Positions 6,442 to 14,472 of a DNA stretch of 64,000 bases are shown here, one piece after another. Source of the stretch: an uncultured Chitinophaga sp. (GTDB lineage Bacteria; Bacteroidota; Bacteroidia; Chitinophagales; Chitinophagaceae). The stretch is taken from NCBI RefSeq assembly GCF_902168175.1, contig NZ_CABHOU010000092.1, forward strand, positions 310,001 through 374,000. The letters are read 5' to 3'. Under the pieces are notes generated by a model. The model was not told the DNA's origin, did not search any database, and saw only the letters and a list, made by a program, of their open reading frames with translations. Position numbers and translations under genes: made by a program. The number at the start of each line of letters is the position of its first letter. Within the stretch, counting starts at the first letter, position 1.

Positions 6442-7572
6442 ATGCGAAAACTCTTATCTCTGATGGGTTTGCTGATAGCAGCGGCCTGCCAGCCTCAAAC
6501 AAGCAGTAATAACGGAGATAGCAGCCAGGTTTCCGAAACAGCCGTTGATGTACACGGCGTGTCGAACATGCCCACCCGGTTTTACAAACAGTTTAAAGGT
6601 ACTATTGCCGGCCAGCCTGTAACCATGCAACTGATCCGCTCGTCGGCCAACGACATCAGCGGGTATTATGTGTACGATAAGATCGGCGAACCTATAAAGT
6701 TGTACAGTAAACAGGATACAACCGGTTACCTGGTATTGATTGAGGAAAATTATTCCGGCGAAAGTGAGAACGAATTAAAAGGTAAACTTGAAAGCGGTGC
6801 TTATGCAGGCAACTGGACCAGCGGCACTAAAACCTATCCTTTCTCTTTGAAGGAGGATAATACGGGCATTATTGAGTTTAAGCTGGTGGTAATGAGCGAT
6901 ACGACCAAATTAAGGCCAAACGACCCTAAATCGCCGTCATCTTCCTCCGAAGTGTCGGTGTTATGGCCAATAGGCGGTGCGCCCGAGGAAACCCTTCAAA
7001 TGATCCGTGATACGATCACAAAAAGTGAGAAGAAGCGCTTTACGGATGCAGAGGCCTATGCCAGAACACTATTAAACAGCTTCAATGATGCTTATATGGG
7101 CGATCTGAAAGATGTTGACACTACAGAAACCGGCATGCCGTCGGCGGCATTGCAATGGTGGTCGCAAAATAATATGGATGTGGTTTGGAACCGTTATCCT
7201 TACCTGGTGCTGGAAAATTCTTATTATGAATTTACAGGTGGCGCACACGGTAATGGCGGATCGATGTATACATTTTTTGACCTGGCGAAAAACAAGAGCA
7301 TAAAGCCTGGAGATGTGTTTAAACCCGGGTATGAGAGTGTGGTAGGGAAAGCACTTGAGAAGGCATTTAGAAAAAAATATGGGGTGGGAGATAATGAGGA
7401 ACTGGACAAGGGCCTCCTGTTCGACAAAACGATTAAGCCTAACGACAATTTCTACATGACGGATAAGTACGTGGTGTTTAGCTATACACCGTACGAAATA
7501 GCCGCTTATGCCGCCGGACAAATAACACTGGCAATCCCGGTTGAGGAGATAAAATCCGTACTAAACAGATAA
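6442..7572 (+). CDS. DUF3298 (RsiV-like) lipoprotein
   Basis: This 376-residue protein has a lipoprotein signal (MRKLLSLMGLLIAAAC, acylated Cys16) followed by a Ser/Asn/Gly linker, so it is probably membrane-anchored. Residues ~50-150 form a beta-rich domain (GQPVTMQLIRS, ISGYYVYDK). The C-terminal third (NRYPYLVLENSYYEFTGGAHGNGG, SIKPGDVFKPG, FSYTPYEIAAYAAG) matches the DUF3298 domain with its usual GGAHG turn and is preceded by a DUF4163-like part. Such domains also occur in RsiV anti-sigma factors, but no sigma gene adjoins. Function is unknown. It is monocistronic, with promoter at 6410 and terminator at 7578. Confidence 0.85.
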   Translation: MRKLLSLMGLLIAAACQPQTSSNNGDSSQVSETAVDVHGVSNMPTRFYKQFKGTIAGQPVTMQLIRSSANDISGYYVYDKIGEPIKLYSKQDTTGYLVLIEENYSGESENELKGKLESGAYAGNWTSGTKTYPFSLKEDNTGIIEFKLVVMSDTTKLRPNDPKSPSSSSEVSVLWPIGGAPEETLQMIRDTITKSEKKRFTDAEAYARTLLNSFNDAYMGDLKDVDTTETGMPSAALQWWSQNNMDVVWNRYPYLVLENSYYEFTGGAHGNGGSMYTFFDLAKNKSIKPGDVFKPGYESVVGKALEKAFRKKYGVGDNEELDKGLLFDKTIKPNDNFYMTDKYVVFSYTPYEIAAYAAGQITLAIPVEEIKSVLNR

Positions 7573-7577
7573 TCAAT

Positions 7578-7608
7578 AAAAAGGAGATACGATCCGTATC
7601 TCCTTTTT
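7578..7608. terminator. Bidirectional terminator between the DUF3298 gene and pyrH
   Basis: AAAAAGGAGATACG and CGTATCTCCTTTTT flank a three-base loop; the 9-bp GC-containing stem (7583-7591/7595-7603) has A/T tracts on both sides, so it can work on both strands. Confidence 0.9.
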
Positions 7609-7620
7609 CAATATTGTTTG

Positions 7621-8334
7621 TTATCCTTTAACCAGTGTACCCACATTTCTTCCCATGATCACGTTCAGGAGGTTGCCGGTTTTGTTCATATCGAACACGA
7701 TTATTGGCAGTTTGTTTTCCTGGCAGAGCGTAAAGGCTGTCATATCCATTACATTAAGCGATTTCTGGTAAACCTCTGAGAAAGTGATGGTTTCGTATTT
7801 GGTAGCAGTGGGGTCCTTCTCCGGATCCGCGGTGTAAATGCCATCTACCCTGGTACCTTTCAGGATCACGTCGGCCTGTATTTCAATGGCGCGGAGCGAG
7901 GCAGCGGTATCTGTGGTGAAGTAAGGGTTACCGGTACCGGCGCCAAAAATCACTACACGGCCTTTTTCAAGGTGGCGAATAGCACGACGGCGGATGTAAG
8001 GCTCAGCGATCTGCTCCATCTTAATGGCGGATTGCAGGCGCGTATACAGCCCCATTTTTTCCAGGCCACTCTGCATTGCCATGCCGTTAATTACCGTAGC
8101 CAACATGCCCATATAGTCGCCCTGAGCCCTTTCAATACCGGTTTCCGCTTCATTCATGCCCCGGTAAATGTTTCCTCCTCCTATCACGATCGCCACCTGT
8201 ACTCCCAGGTCAGTTACCTGCCTGATCTCCTGCGCATACTGACCTATCACCTTTGGATCTATTCCATAATTTCCCTCGCCCATAAGGGACTCCCCGCTCA
8301 GTTTGAGCAGAATACGTTTGTACTTTGGCAACAT
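7621..8334 (-). CDS. pyrH: UMP kinase
   Basis: This 237-residue cytoplasmic amino-acid-kinase-fold enzyme phosphorylates UMP to UDP in pyrimidine synthesis. Motifs: KRILLKLSGESLMG (phosphate-binding start), VAIVIGGGNIYRG (UMP site), DYMGMLATVING, VVIFGAGTGNPYFTTDTAA, KGTRVDGIYTADP and the C-terminal NKLPIIVFDMNKTGNL. Length is normal. It lies downstream of tsf on the same strand, but a strong terminator (8471-8493) separates them, so it is probably expressed partly on its own. Confidence 0.97.
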   Translation of the reverse strand: MLPKYKRILLKLSGESLMGEGNYGIDPKVIGQYAQEIRQVTDLGVQVAIVIGGGNIYRGMNEAETGIERAQGDYMGMLATVINGMAMQSGLEKMGLYTRLQSAIKMEQIAEPYIRRRAIRHLEKGRVVIFGAGTGNPYFTTDTAASLRAIEIQADVILKGTRVDGIYTADPEKDPTATKYETITFSEVYQKSLNVMDMTAFTLCQENKLPIIVFDMNKTGNLLNVIMGRNVGTLVKG

Positions 8335-8460
8335 GATACTTTATGATTAGTTTGTTGAATTCCTCTTATGATCCCGACCATTCGCGGTGCAATTTACAAA
8401 TACAGGGGCAATTTTCACGCTTTCTATTGACCGGCGGTTTACTGCCGGTTACGATTATAC

Positions 8461-8499
8461 ACAAAAAAAAGGAGAGAATGTTAAATTCTCTCCTTTTTT
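8461..8499 (-). terminator. Terminator of tsf
   Basis: GGAGAGAAT (8471-8479) and ATTCTCTCC (8485-8493) form a 9-bp stem with a 5-base loop, flanked by long A and T runs; on the minus strand it follows the tsf stop. Confidence 0.9.
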
Positions 8500-8513
8500 A
8501 TATTGAGGTTGCA

Positions 8514-9332
8514 TTATCCTAATGCTACTCTTGTAAATCCTGTTACGCTAAGATCTGCAGCTACTGATTTAAGGTACTGAGCAACGGACTGATCGCCGTT
8601 TTTCACGAATGCCTGTTGCAGCAGGGTGCTTTCTTTGTAGAATTTCGCCAGTTTGCCCTGTGCGATTTTCTCAGCCATTTCAGCAGGTTTGCCTTCGGCT
8701 TTGATCTGTTCGATAGCGATTTCTTTTTCGCGAGCGATCAGTTCAGCAGGAACACCTTTTTCGTCAACGGCAATAGGGTTCATAGCAGCAATCTGCATAG
8801 CCACGTCTTTACCAACTTCTGCAGATACTTCCTGTGTGAAACCAACCAGTACACCCATGCGGTAGTTACCGTGGATGTAAGCGGTTACAGAAGCAGCGTC
8901 AACTCTTTCGAAGCGTGCAAGGGTGATTTTTTCACCGATTTTAGCTACCTGGTCGTTTACTTTATCTGTTACAGATGCGCCATCAAGCGTAGCTGCACCC
9001 AGTTCTTCAACGGTTTTAACATCGTTAGCCAGTGCCAGGTCTGCAATAGACTGGGCAAAGTTCACGAAGTCTTCGTTTTTAGCAACGAAGTCAGTTTCGC
9101 AGCTCAACAGAACGATAACGCCTGTTTTGCCATTCGCTTTAGCGATGATAACGCCTTCTTTGGTTTCGCGGTCGGAGCGGAGAGCTGCAACTTTCTGGCC
9201 TTTTTTGCGCAGATAGTCAACTGCTTTTTCAAAATCACCGTCGCTTTCAACCAGTGCTTTCCTGCAATCCATCATACCAGCTCCTGTTTGCTGACGCAGT
9301 TTGTTCACATCAGCTGCTGTAATTGTTGCCAT
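8514..9332 (-). CDS. tsf: Translation elongation factor Ts
   Basis: This 272-residue guanine-nucleotide exchange factor regenerates EF-Tu-GTP. The N-terminal UBA-like domain carries VNKLRQQTGAGMMDCRKAL, followed by ADKAVDYLRKKG-type and the signature VIVLLSCETDFVAKNEDF. The core has AMQIAAMNPIAVDEK and a C-terminal QPFVKNGDQSVAQYL-like block (here QAFVKNGDQSVAQYL). Length is usual for Bacteroidota. It is the last gene of the rplM-rpsI-rpsB-tsf block. The 215-bp spacer after rpsB is full of inverted repeats and could modulate how much tsf is made. Confidence 0.97.
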   Translation of the reverse strand: MATITAADVNKLRQQTGAGMMDCRKALVESDGDFEKAVDYLRKKGQKVAALRSDRETKEGVIIAKANGKTGVIVLLSCETDFVAKNEDFVNFAQSIADLALANDVKTVEELGAATLDGASVTDKVNDQVAKIGEKITLARFERVDAASVTAYIHGNYRMGVLVGFTQEVSAEVGKDVAMQIAAMNPIAVDEKGVPAELIAREKEIAIEQIKAEGKPAEMAEKIAQGKLAKFYKESTLLQQAFVKNGDQSVAQYLKSVAADLSVTGFTRVALG

Positions 9333-9404
9333 GGTATATAAAGAGTTTTAATTGTTACGTGTCAAATTACTAAATAGTAAAGGGGAAGGGGGGAGAAGTC
9401 AATT

Positions 9405-9453
9405 ATTAAATGGTTAAACCTGTACGTACAGGGTCCCTATGAAACCATTTAAT
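9405..9453 (-). repeat. Nested inverted repeats in the rpsB-tsf spacer (tsf side)
   Basis: ATTAAATGGTT (9405-9415) pairs with AACCATTTAAT (9443-9453) over 11 bp. Enclosed is the perfect palindrome CCTGTACGTACAGG (9419-9432). It lies in the tsf 5' leader. Confidence 0.7.
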
Positions 9454-9457
9454 ACTG

Positions 9458-9512
9458 AATTGTTGAATTGCTTAAACCTTATTTTCATAAGTATTCAGGC
9501 AATTCAACAATT
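9458..9512 (-). repeat. 14-bp inverted repeat in the rpsB-tsf spacer (rpsB side)
   Basis: AATTGTTGAATTGC (9458-9471) is the exact reverse complement of GCAATTCAACAATT (9499-9512), with a 27-base loop. No T-run follows on the minus strand, so it is not a classical terminator. Confidence 0.7.
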
Positions 9513-9547
9513 ACAGGTATAGATACCCTAACGGGCTAAACACTAAC

Positions 9548-10558
9548 TTATCTTGGACCAGCAGGCCTTCTTGCTCCGCCGCCGGCACCACCGCCAGGAC
9601 GGCTACCGCCGCCACCAGGACGGTTACCACCGCCACCGGGACGGTTGCCACCACCACCAGGACGGTTCTGTCCGCCGCCACGGCCACCAGGACCACCAGG
9701 GCCACGGCCAGGACCACCAGGGCCACGACCAGGACCGCCCGGACCACGGCCAGGACCACCTGGACCACGGCCTCTTTCGCCACGCTCGTCACCACCTTCC
9801 AGTTCGAACTTGCGGGCTCTGTTGTCTGCTTCTTCTTCTTCAGCAACTTCGTCTGTTTTATCGGTAGCTCTTTCAGAAAGACCTTCTGCGATAGCTGCTG
9901 CGATATAGTTTACGATGATTGCGATAGATTTAGTAGCGTCGTCGTTCGCAGGGATAGCGAAATCAACTTTGGTAGGATCGGAGTTGGTATCCACCATACC
10001 GAAAGTAGAGATGCCAAGGCGTTTTGCTTCCGCCAGTGCGATATGCTCGTGGCTGATGTCTACCATGAACAAGGCAGCTGGAACACGTGCCAGTTGAGCG
10101 ATACCGCCCAGCACTTTCTCCATTTTGTCCTTATCGCGGGTAAGCGTCAGTTTCTCTTTCTTGGTGATGTTATCGAAAGTACCGTCAGTCAGCATTTTCT
10201 CGATGCTCTGCATCTTCTTAACGCTCTTACGGATTGTAGCAAAGTTAGTAAGCATACCACCTAACCACCTTTCGGTAACGTAAGGCATGTTTACGCGTTT
10301 TGCTGCATCAGCTACGATTTCTTTCGCCTGCTTTTTAGTAGCCACGAACATGATCTTTTTGCCGCTTTTAGCAATAGATTTCAATGCTGCAGCTGCTTCT
10401 TGCAGACCTTCAACAGTTTTATTAAGATCGATGATGTGAATACCTTTCTTCTCTGCGAAGATGTAAGGCAGCATCTTAGGATTCCACTTTTTCTTCAGGT
10501 GACCGAAGTGCACGCCTGCTTCCAGTAACTGCTGCTGTAATGAAGTATTATTTTCCAT
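9548..10558 (-). CDS. rpsB: 30S ribosomal protein S2 with an RGG/GPG-rich C-terminal extension
   Basis: Residues 1-230 are standard S2: LLEAGVHFGHLKKKWNPKM, the KKIMFVATKKQAK block, PYVTERWLGGMLTNF, LGGIAQLARVPAALFMVDI, and DTNSDPTKVDFAIPANDDA. The usual bacterial length is about 230-260 residues, but this one has 336. After an acidic linker (DEVAEEEEADN, ~236-246) come four RGPGGPG units (about 264-290) and a series of NRPGGGG units (about 298-325), ending GGARRPAGPR. The tail is Gly/Pro/Arg low-complexity, uncharged apart from Arg, and could bind RNA. There is no frameshift: the stop is in the same frame. Gene order rplM-rpsI-rpsB-tsf is the usual Bacteroidota order. Confidence 0.96.
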   Translation of the reverse strand: MENNTSLQQQLLEAGVHFGHLKKKWNPKMLPYIFAEKKGIHIIDLNKTVEGLQEAAAALKSIAKSGKKIMFVATKKQAKEIVADAAKRVNMPYVTERWLGGMLTNFATIRKSVKKMQSIEKMLTDGTFDNITKKEKLTLTRDKDKMEKVLGGIAQLARVPAALFMVDISHEHIALAEAKRLGISTFGMVDTNSDPTKVDFAIPANDDATKSIAIIVNYIAAAIAEGLSERATDKTDEVAEEEEADNRARKFELEGGDERGERGRGPGGPGRGPGGPGRGPGGPGRGPGGPGGRGGGQNRPGGGGNRPGGGGNRPGGGGSRPGGGAGGGARRPAGPR

Positions 10559-10609
10559 GTTGTTTTAATCAGATTGATAGTCAAAAAATGAATTCGACGA
10601 TTCCAGCTA

Positions 10610-10999
10610 TTAACGTTTAGAGAACTGGAAGCTCCTTCTTGCTTTACGTTTACCTGGTTTCTTACGTTCAACGCCTCTAGGATCACGTTTCAGCAGACCA
10701 GCTGCTTTCAGTGCGGGACGGAACTCAGGATTGATTTCGCAAAGACCGCGGGCGATGCCAAGCTTAATTGCTTCGGCCTGGCCTTTAATACCACCACCGG
10801 CAGCATTAACCTTCACGTCGAATTTATCTACTGCATCAATAGTTTTCAACGGCAGTTCCACCTGATTTTGCAGGTAGATCAGGGAAAAATATGTTTTATA
10901 GTCCTTGTCGTTTACGGTAATAGCGCCGGTGCCTTTGCCAATGTATACGCGGGCAACTGCTTCCTTACGACGACCAATGGTATTTTTTTGCTTTTCCAT
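10610..10999 (-). CDS. rpsI: 30S ribosomal protein S9
   Basis: This 129-residue protein of the small-subunit head reads NTIGRRKEAVARVYIGKGTG at the start, has AGGGIKGQAEAIKLGIARGL in the middle and ends GLLKRDPRGVERKKPGKRKA...RRSFQFSKR, the S9 tail that reaches the P-site tRNA. Length is usual. It starts 14 bp after the rplM stop, as in nearly all bacteria, and is followed by rpsB. Confidence 0.98.
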   Translation of the reverse strand: MEKQKNTIGRRKEAVARVYIGKGTGAITVNDKDYKTYFSLIYLQNQVELPLKTIDAVDKFDVKVNAAGGGIKGQAEAIKLGIARGLCEINPEFRPALKAAGLLKRDPRGVERKKPGKRKARRSFQFSKR

Positions 11000-11013
11000 G
11001 TATCAAGAGAAAA

Positions 11014-11457
11014 TTAGAAAGTTAAAGACTGAGGTTTCTGAGCAGCATGTGGATGCTCGGCACCAGCATATACAAAAAGCTTTTTGTACATCCTACGGCC
11101 CAGGCGGTTCTTAGGGAGCATGCCTTTTACAGCTTTCTCGATCAGAAGCTCAGGACGGCGACGGATCAGGTCTTTAGCCACCTCTTTCTTCTGACCACCA
11201 GGGTAGCCGGAGTAAGTGATGTACTCTTTCTCTTCCATTTTGTTGCCTGTGAAAACGATCTTCTCAGCATTGAGAACAATTACGTAGTCACCACAGTCTG
11301 CATGGGGAGTGTAGTAAGGCTTGGTTTTACCTCTTAAAACAGAAGCAATTTTTGCTGCCATACGTCCCATTGTCAGGTTGGTAGCATCTACAACGTGCCA
11401 GTCGCGCTTGATGGTAGCCTCGTTGGCCGATTTTGTTTTGAAACTTAAAGTATTCAT
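11014..11457 (-). CDS. rplM: 50S ribosomal protein L13
   Basis: This 147-residue large-subunit protein has the L13 signature blocks: WHVVDATNLTMGRMAAKIA, LRGKTKPYYTPHADCGDYVIVLNAEKI, YITYSGYPGGQKK and VKGMLPKNRLGRRMYKKLFVYAGAEHPHAAQKP. It heads the ribosomal block. A TAACTTTG -7 element lies at 11498-11505 on the minus strand, 41 bases upstream of the ATG. Confidence 0.98.
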   Translation of the reverse strand: MNTLSFKTKSANEATIKRDWHVVDATNLTMGRMAAKIASVLRGKTKPYYTPHADCGDYVIVLNAEKIVFTGNKMEEKEYITYSGYPGGQKKEVAKDLIRRRPELLIEKAVKGMLPKNRLGRRMYKKLFVYAGAEHPHAAQKPQSLTF

Positions 11458-11497
11458 TGTTTAAAAAAATAAAATTTAACGTCCTATTTCGGGAGGG

Positions 11498-11505
11498 CAA
11501 AGTTA
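11498..11505 (-). promoter_or_regulatory. -7 promoter element (TAACTTTG) of the rplM-rpsI-rpsB-tsf block
   Basis: Minus-strand TAACTTTG matches the TAnnTTTG consensus and precedes rplM by 41 bases. Confidence 0.65.
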
Positions 11506-11675
11506 ACCGGTTAAAATATAATAACCATCAATTTGGATGACTTTTTTTGAGTGGGCCTCTATAACGAATTGATTTACAATAAAAAATTTGTATCAGAGTT
11601 TTCAACACCTTGTTAAGTTCCCTGTTTAAGCGGGTTCTGATGGATAATTATAGGGAAGATGGACTTATTCTCTAT

Positions 11676-11718
11676 AAAAAAAGAAACCCCGCCATGCAGC
11701 CAGGCCGCAGGAGGGGTT
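11676..11718 (-). terminator. Terminator of the zinc metallopeptidase gene
   Basis: On the minus strand AACCCC (11713-11718) pairs with GGGGTT (11685-11690), followed by TTCTTTTTTT. Further pairing is possible within the 22-base loop. Confidence 0.7.
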
Positions 11719-11746
11719 CGTATAAACTTATCTTGTAAGATGAATT

Positions 11747-12442
11747 CTAATCGCGGCTGCGCCCACCCGCATATATCATGATATACTGCACCAGGATAAC
11801 CACAGACGACAGCGCGGCTATTACATAGGTCATAGCAGCCCATTTAAGGGCGTCCTGCGCCTGTTTATGCTCTTGTGGACGGGTAATATTGGCACTGTTC
11901 AACCAGGCCAGCCCGCGGCGGGAGGCGTCAAACTCCACTGGCAGTGTAATAACTGAAAACAGCGTAGTAATACCAAATAGTATAATACCGCCAAGTAAGA
12001 GGGCCGGGAAGGCATTAAGTAACAATACACCTCCCATTAATACCCACGGAACGATATTGGAGGCAAATTGGACAGCAGGCACCATCGTAGAACGGAAGCC
12101 GATCCAGGGGTAGGCAGTGGCATATTGCACAGCGTGCCCGCATTCATGGGCCGCCACCGCGGCGGCGGCAACGTCGCGGCCTTCGTAAATAGCCGGACTT
12201 AAGGCCACAGTTTTACTTCTTGGGTCAAAGTGGTCGCTCAGGAAACCTTCGGTCATAACGACTTTAACATCTGTTATTCCATTGTCTCTCAGCATCTTCT
12301 GGGCTATTTCCCTGCCTGAAAGGCCCGACGACGTTGGTACCTGGCCATATTGCTTCATTTTGCTTTTCAGTCGCCAGCTCACGATCATGCCTATTAGCAG
12401 GAAAATGATGGAGGTGACAGTAATCATAGGTGAAATATACAT
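11747..12442 (-). CDS. YugP-type membrane zinc metallopeptidase
   Basis: This 231-residue membrane protein belongs to the YugP/Zn-peptidase_2 family, whose substrates are not well defined. An N-terminal helix (VTSIIFLLIGMIVSW) is followed by a cytosolic or periplasmic catalytic part. AAVAAHECGHAVQYA carries the HExxH-like zinc motif HECGH with its Glu. Family strings TSSGLSGREIAQKML, DNGITDV and DHFDPRSKTVALSPAIYEGRDVAAAAVA are present. Further hydrophobic segments follow (WVLMGGVLLLNAFPALLLGGIILFGI and a last helix near the C-terminus). Length is typical. The gene is monocistronic, with a terminator at 11676. Confidence 0.9.
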   Translation of the reverse strand: MYISPMITVTSIIFLLIGMIVSWRLKSKMKQYGQVPTSSGLSGREIAQKMLRDNGITDVKVVMTEGFLSDHFDPRSKTVALSPAIYEGRDVAAAAVAAHECGHAVQYATAYPWIGFRSTMVPAVQFASNIVPWVLMGGVLLLNAFPALLLGGIILFGITTLFSVITLPVEFDASRRGLAWLNSANITRPQEHKQAQDALKWAAMTYVIAALSSVVILVQYIMIYAGGRSRD

Positions 12443-13060
12443 ATTATAAATATTTGTTTTGTTTGTTAGCTTTCAATCGCTACTTCTTATGTTCAAATCG
12501 CTTACCAAACGCCGCGTTTTAATAAAGCTTTAACACAAAAAAGTAGTACTAGCATTGTTGACACGAATTTTGTCAGGCCACAAAATTTAACACTGTCAAT
12601 CTGGCTGGAAAAGATCATTTCTGGGGTATTTTCCAAGTAAAACATCACGTTATTTATTGTATTAATATGATGGAATATTTATATATCAAACGAATCTTTA
12701 CTAGCTCTATTTATCAATATATTACGAGTAAACTATAAAACTTCTGTTCAATTGAAAAGGGCTACAATCGGGCCTTCCAGCCGATCTGACAGTGACGCAA
12801 TTAACACTTTAAAAGTTATTAACATCCTTTAAATAAACTTTTTTATTCTCAGGTCATTTAGTAATTTAGACCTGAATTTAATGGGTTAGTAAGTAGAAAG
12901 AGTCAGCGGAATCTTCCGTTGGCTCTTTTCTCATTTTAGGCTTTTTCGTTGCTTTTCAGAACACGTTTTTTAACAGATTTTCTGATCTTCATTTCATCCA
13001 TTTTTTCATCTTCACTTTTCATCATCCATTCAAAAATTTCTTTTCCATTACCTTTAACAC
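12443..13060. other. 618-bp intergenic region between yugP and radA
   Basis: AT-rich; no ORF of protein-like quality. It contains a CAGGTC/GACCTG hairpin (12850-12874), then an orphan terminator (12899-12929), suggesting a short RNA or an attenuated leader before radA. TACCTTTA at 13046-13053 is one base off the -7 consensus and would give radA a nearly leaderless transcript. Confidence 0.5.
12840..12929 (+). ncRNA. Candidate small RNA or attenuated radA leader ending in a terminator
   Basis: A small hairpin (CAGGTC 12850-12855 / GACCTG 12869-12874) is followed 24 bases later by a 12-bp terminator stem, AGAGTCAGCGGA (12899-12910) with TCCGTTGGCTCT (12915-12926), two G-U pairs, then TTT. No gene ends upstream on the plus strand, so this terminator must end a short untranslated transcript. 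The 5' end is unknown. Confidence 0.4.
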
Positions 13061-14428
13061 ATGAGTAAAATTAGAACGGCTTTTTTTTGTCAGAACTGTG
13101 GATATGAAACGGCAAAATGGACTGGAAAATGTCCTTCGTGTAATCAATGGAACACTTTTGTTGAAGAAAAGGTTCAGAAGGAAATTCCGTTAAGGCAGCA
13201 AGAGTGGAAAGAAGAAACTAAGCGCGTTCATAAAATCGTTAGTCTTGATGAAGTGGATGCAACTGAAGAGAAGCGTTTCCTTACTCCCGATGGTGAGCTC
13301 AATCGCGTGCTGGGCGGGGGGATAGTTGCGGGTTCGCTTGTGCTGGTAGGCGGAGAGCCAGGCATTGGAAAGTCTACTCTGTTCCTGCAAAATGCGTTGT
13401 TGTTAAAGCATCTTAAAATACTGTACGTAAGTGGAGAAGAAAGTGAACAGCAAATAAAAATGCGTGCTAACAGGTTGAAGATCACCAACGATCAGTTTTA
13501 TCTGTTAACAGAAACATCAACACAAACAATTTTCGCAGAGATCAGGAAGTTGAAACCAGATCTTGTTATAATAGACTCTATACAAACACTTCAAACTCCA
13601 TTAATAGAATCTGCTCCGGGAAGCGTATCTCAGATAAGAGAAACTGCAGCGGAAATGCAACGGTTTGCAAAGGAGACAAATACCCCTGTTTTTCTCATCG
13701 GTCATATCACCAAAGATGGCTCAATTGCGGGTCCAAAGGTGTTGGAACACATGGTAGATACTGTCTTGCAGTTTGAGGGCGACCAGCATTATGCCTACCG
13801 CATCCTCCGGACCATCAAAAACCGTTTTGGCTCTACGGCTGAGCTGGGTATATACGAAATGACGGGCGACGGGCTCCGACAGGTTACTAATCCTTCTGAA
13901 ATCCTCATTTCCCAGCGGGAGGATATGTTAAGTGGCGTCACTATTGCATCTACCATAGAAGGGCTTCGGCCGATGCTTATAGAAGTGCAGGCCCTTGTTA
14001 CCCAGTCGGTTTACGGTACTCCGCAACGCACCGTTTCCGGGTTCGACCTGCGCCGGCTGCAATTACTGCTGGCGGTGTTAGAAAAGCGCGGGGGCTTCCA
14101 TTTTGGGGTGAAAGACGTATTCCTTAACATAGCCGGCGGCATTAGGGTAGAAGATCCGTCGATTGACCTGGCAGTGTTGTGCGCATTACTCTCTTCTTTT
14201 GAAGACCTGGCCATACCTAATAAGGTATGTTTTGCCGGAGAAGTAGGTTTAAGTGGAGAAATACGTGCCGTAAACCGGATTGAACAGCGCATTGCCGAGG
14301 CGGAGAAGCTGGGCTTTGAAAAGATATTCATCTCTAAGTACAATAAAAAAGGCCTGGACTTCAACAAGCTTAAAATTGAAGTAGTACCACTTGGGAGAGT
14401 AGAAGAGGTATATCAAAGGTTGTTTTAA
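13061..14428 (+). CDS. radA: DNA repair protein RadA (Sms)
   Basis: This 455-residue RecA-like helicase aids branch migration in recombination. In order: a C4 zinc finger with Cys 10, 13, 24 and 27; Walker A GGEPGIGKST (97-106); a Walker B-like PDLVIIDSIQTL; the RadA-specific KNRFGS motif (253-258); and a C-terminal Lon-protease-like domain (RTVSGFDLRRLQLLLAVLEKRGGFHFG, DPSIDLAVLCALLSSF, GEVGLSGEIRAV). All hallmarks are intact. An NADPH-dependent FMN reductase follows 44 bp downstream and is probably in the same transcript. Confidence 0.97.
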   Translation: MSKIRTAFFCQNCGYETAKWTGKCPSCNQWNTFVEEKVQKEIPLRQQEWKEETKRVHKIVSLDEVDATEEKRFLTPDGELNRVLGGGIVAGSLVLVGGEPGIGKSTLFLQNALLLKHLKILYVSGEESEQQIKMRANRLKITNDQFYLLTETSTQTIFAEIRKLKPDLVIIDSIQTLQTPLIESAPGSVSQIRETAAEMQRFAKETNTPVFLIGHITKDGSIAGPKVLEHMVDTVLQFEGDQHYAYRILRTIKNRFGSTAELGIYEMTGDGLRQVTNPSEILISQREDMLSGVTIASTIEGLRPMLIEVQALVTQSVYGTPQRTVSGFDLRRLQLLLAVLEKRGGFHFGVKDVFLNIAGGIRVEDPSIDLAVLCALLSSFEDLAIPNKVCFAGEVGLSGEIRAVNRIEQRIAEAEKLGFEKIFISKYNKKGLDFNKLKIEVVPLGRVEEVYQRLF

Positions 14429-14472
14429 CAAGGCGCGGTATGTTTTTTGCGCCAGGTGGCGTAAAAATAGGT

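Noticed and set aside
6320..6502. 60-codon minus-strand ORF upstream of pdxH
   Set aside because: Overlaps the lipoprotein signal sequence antisense and both back-to-back promoters.
8616..9341. 241-codon plus-strand ORF opposite tsf
   Set aside because: Antisense shadow of EF-Ts with Phe/Cys/Ser-rich composition.
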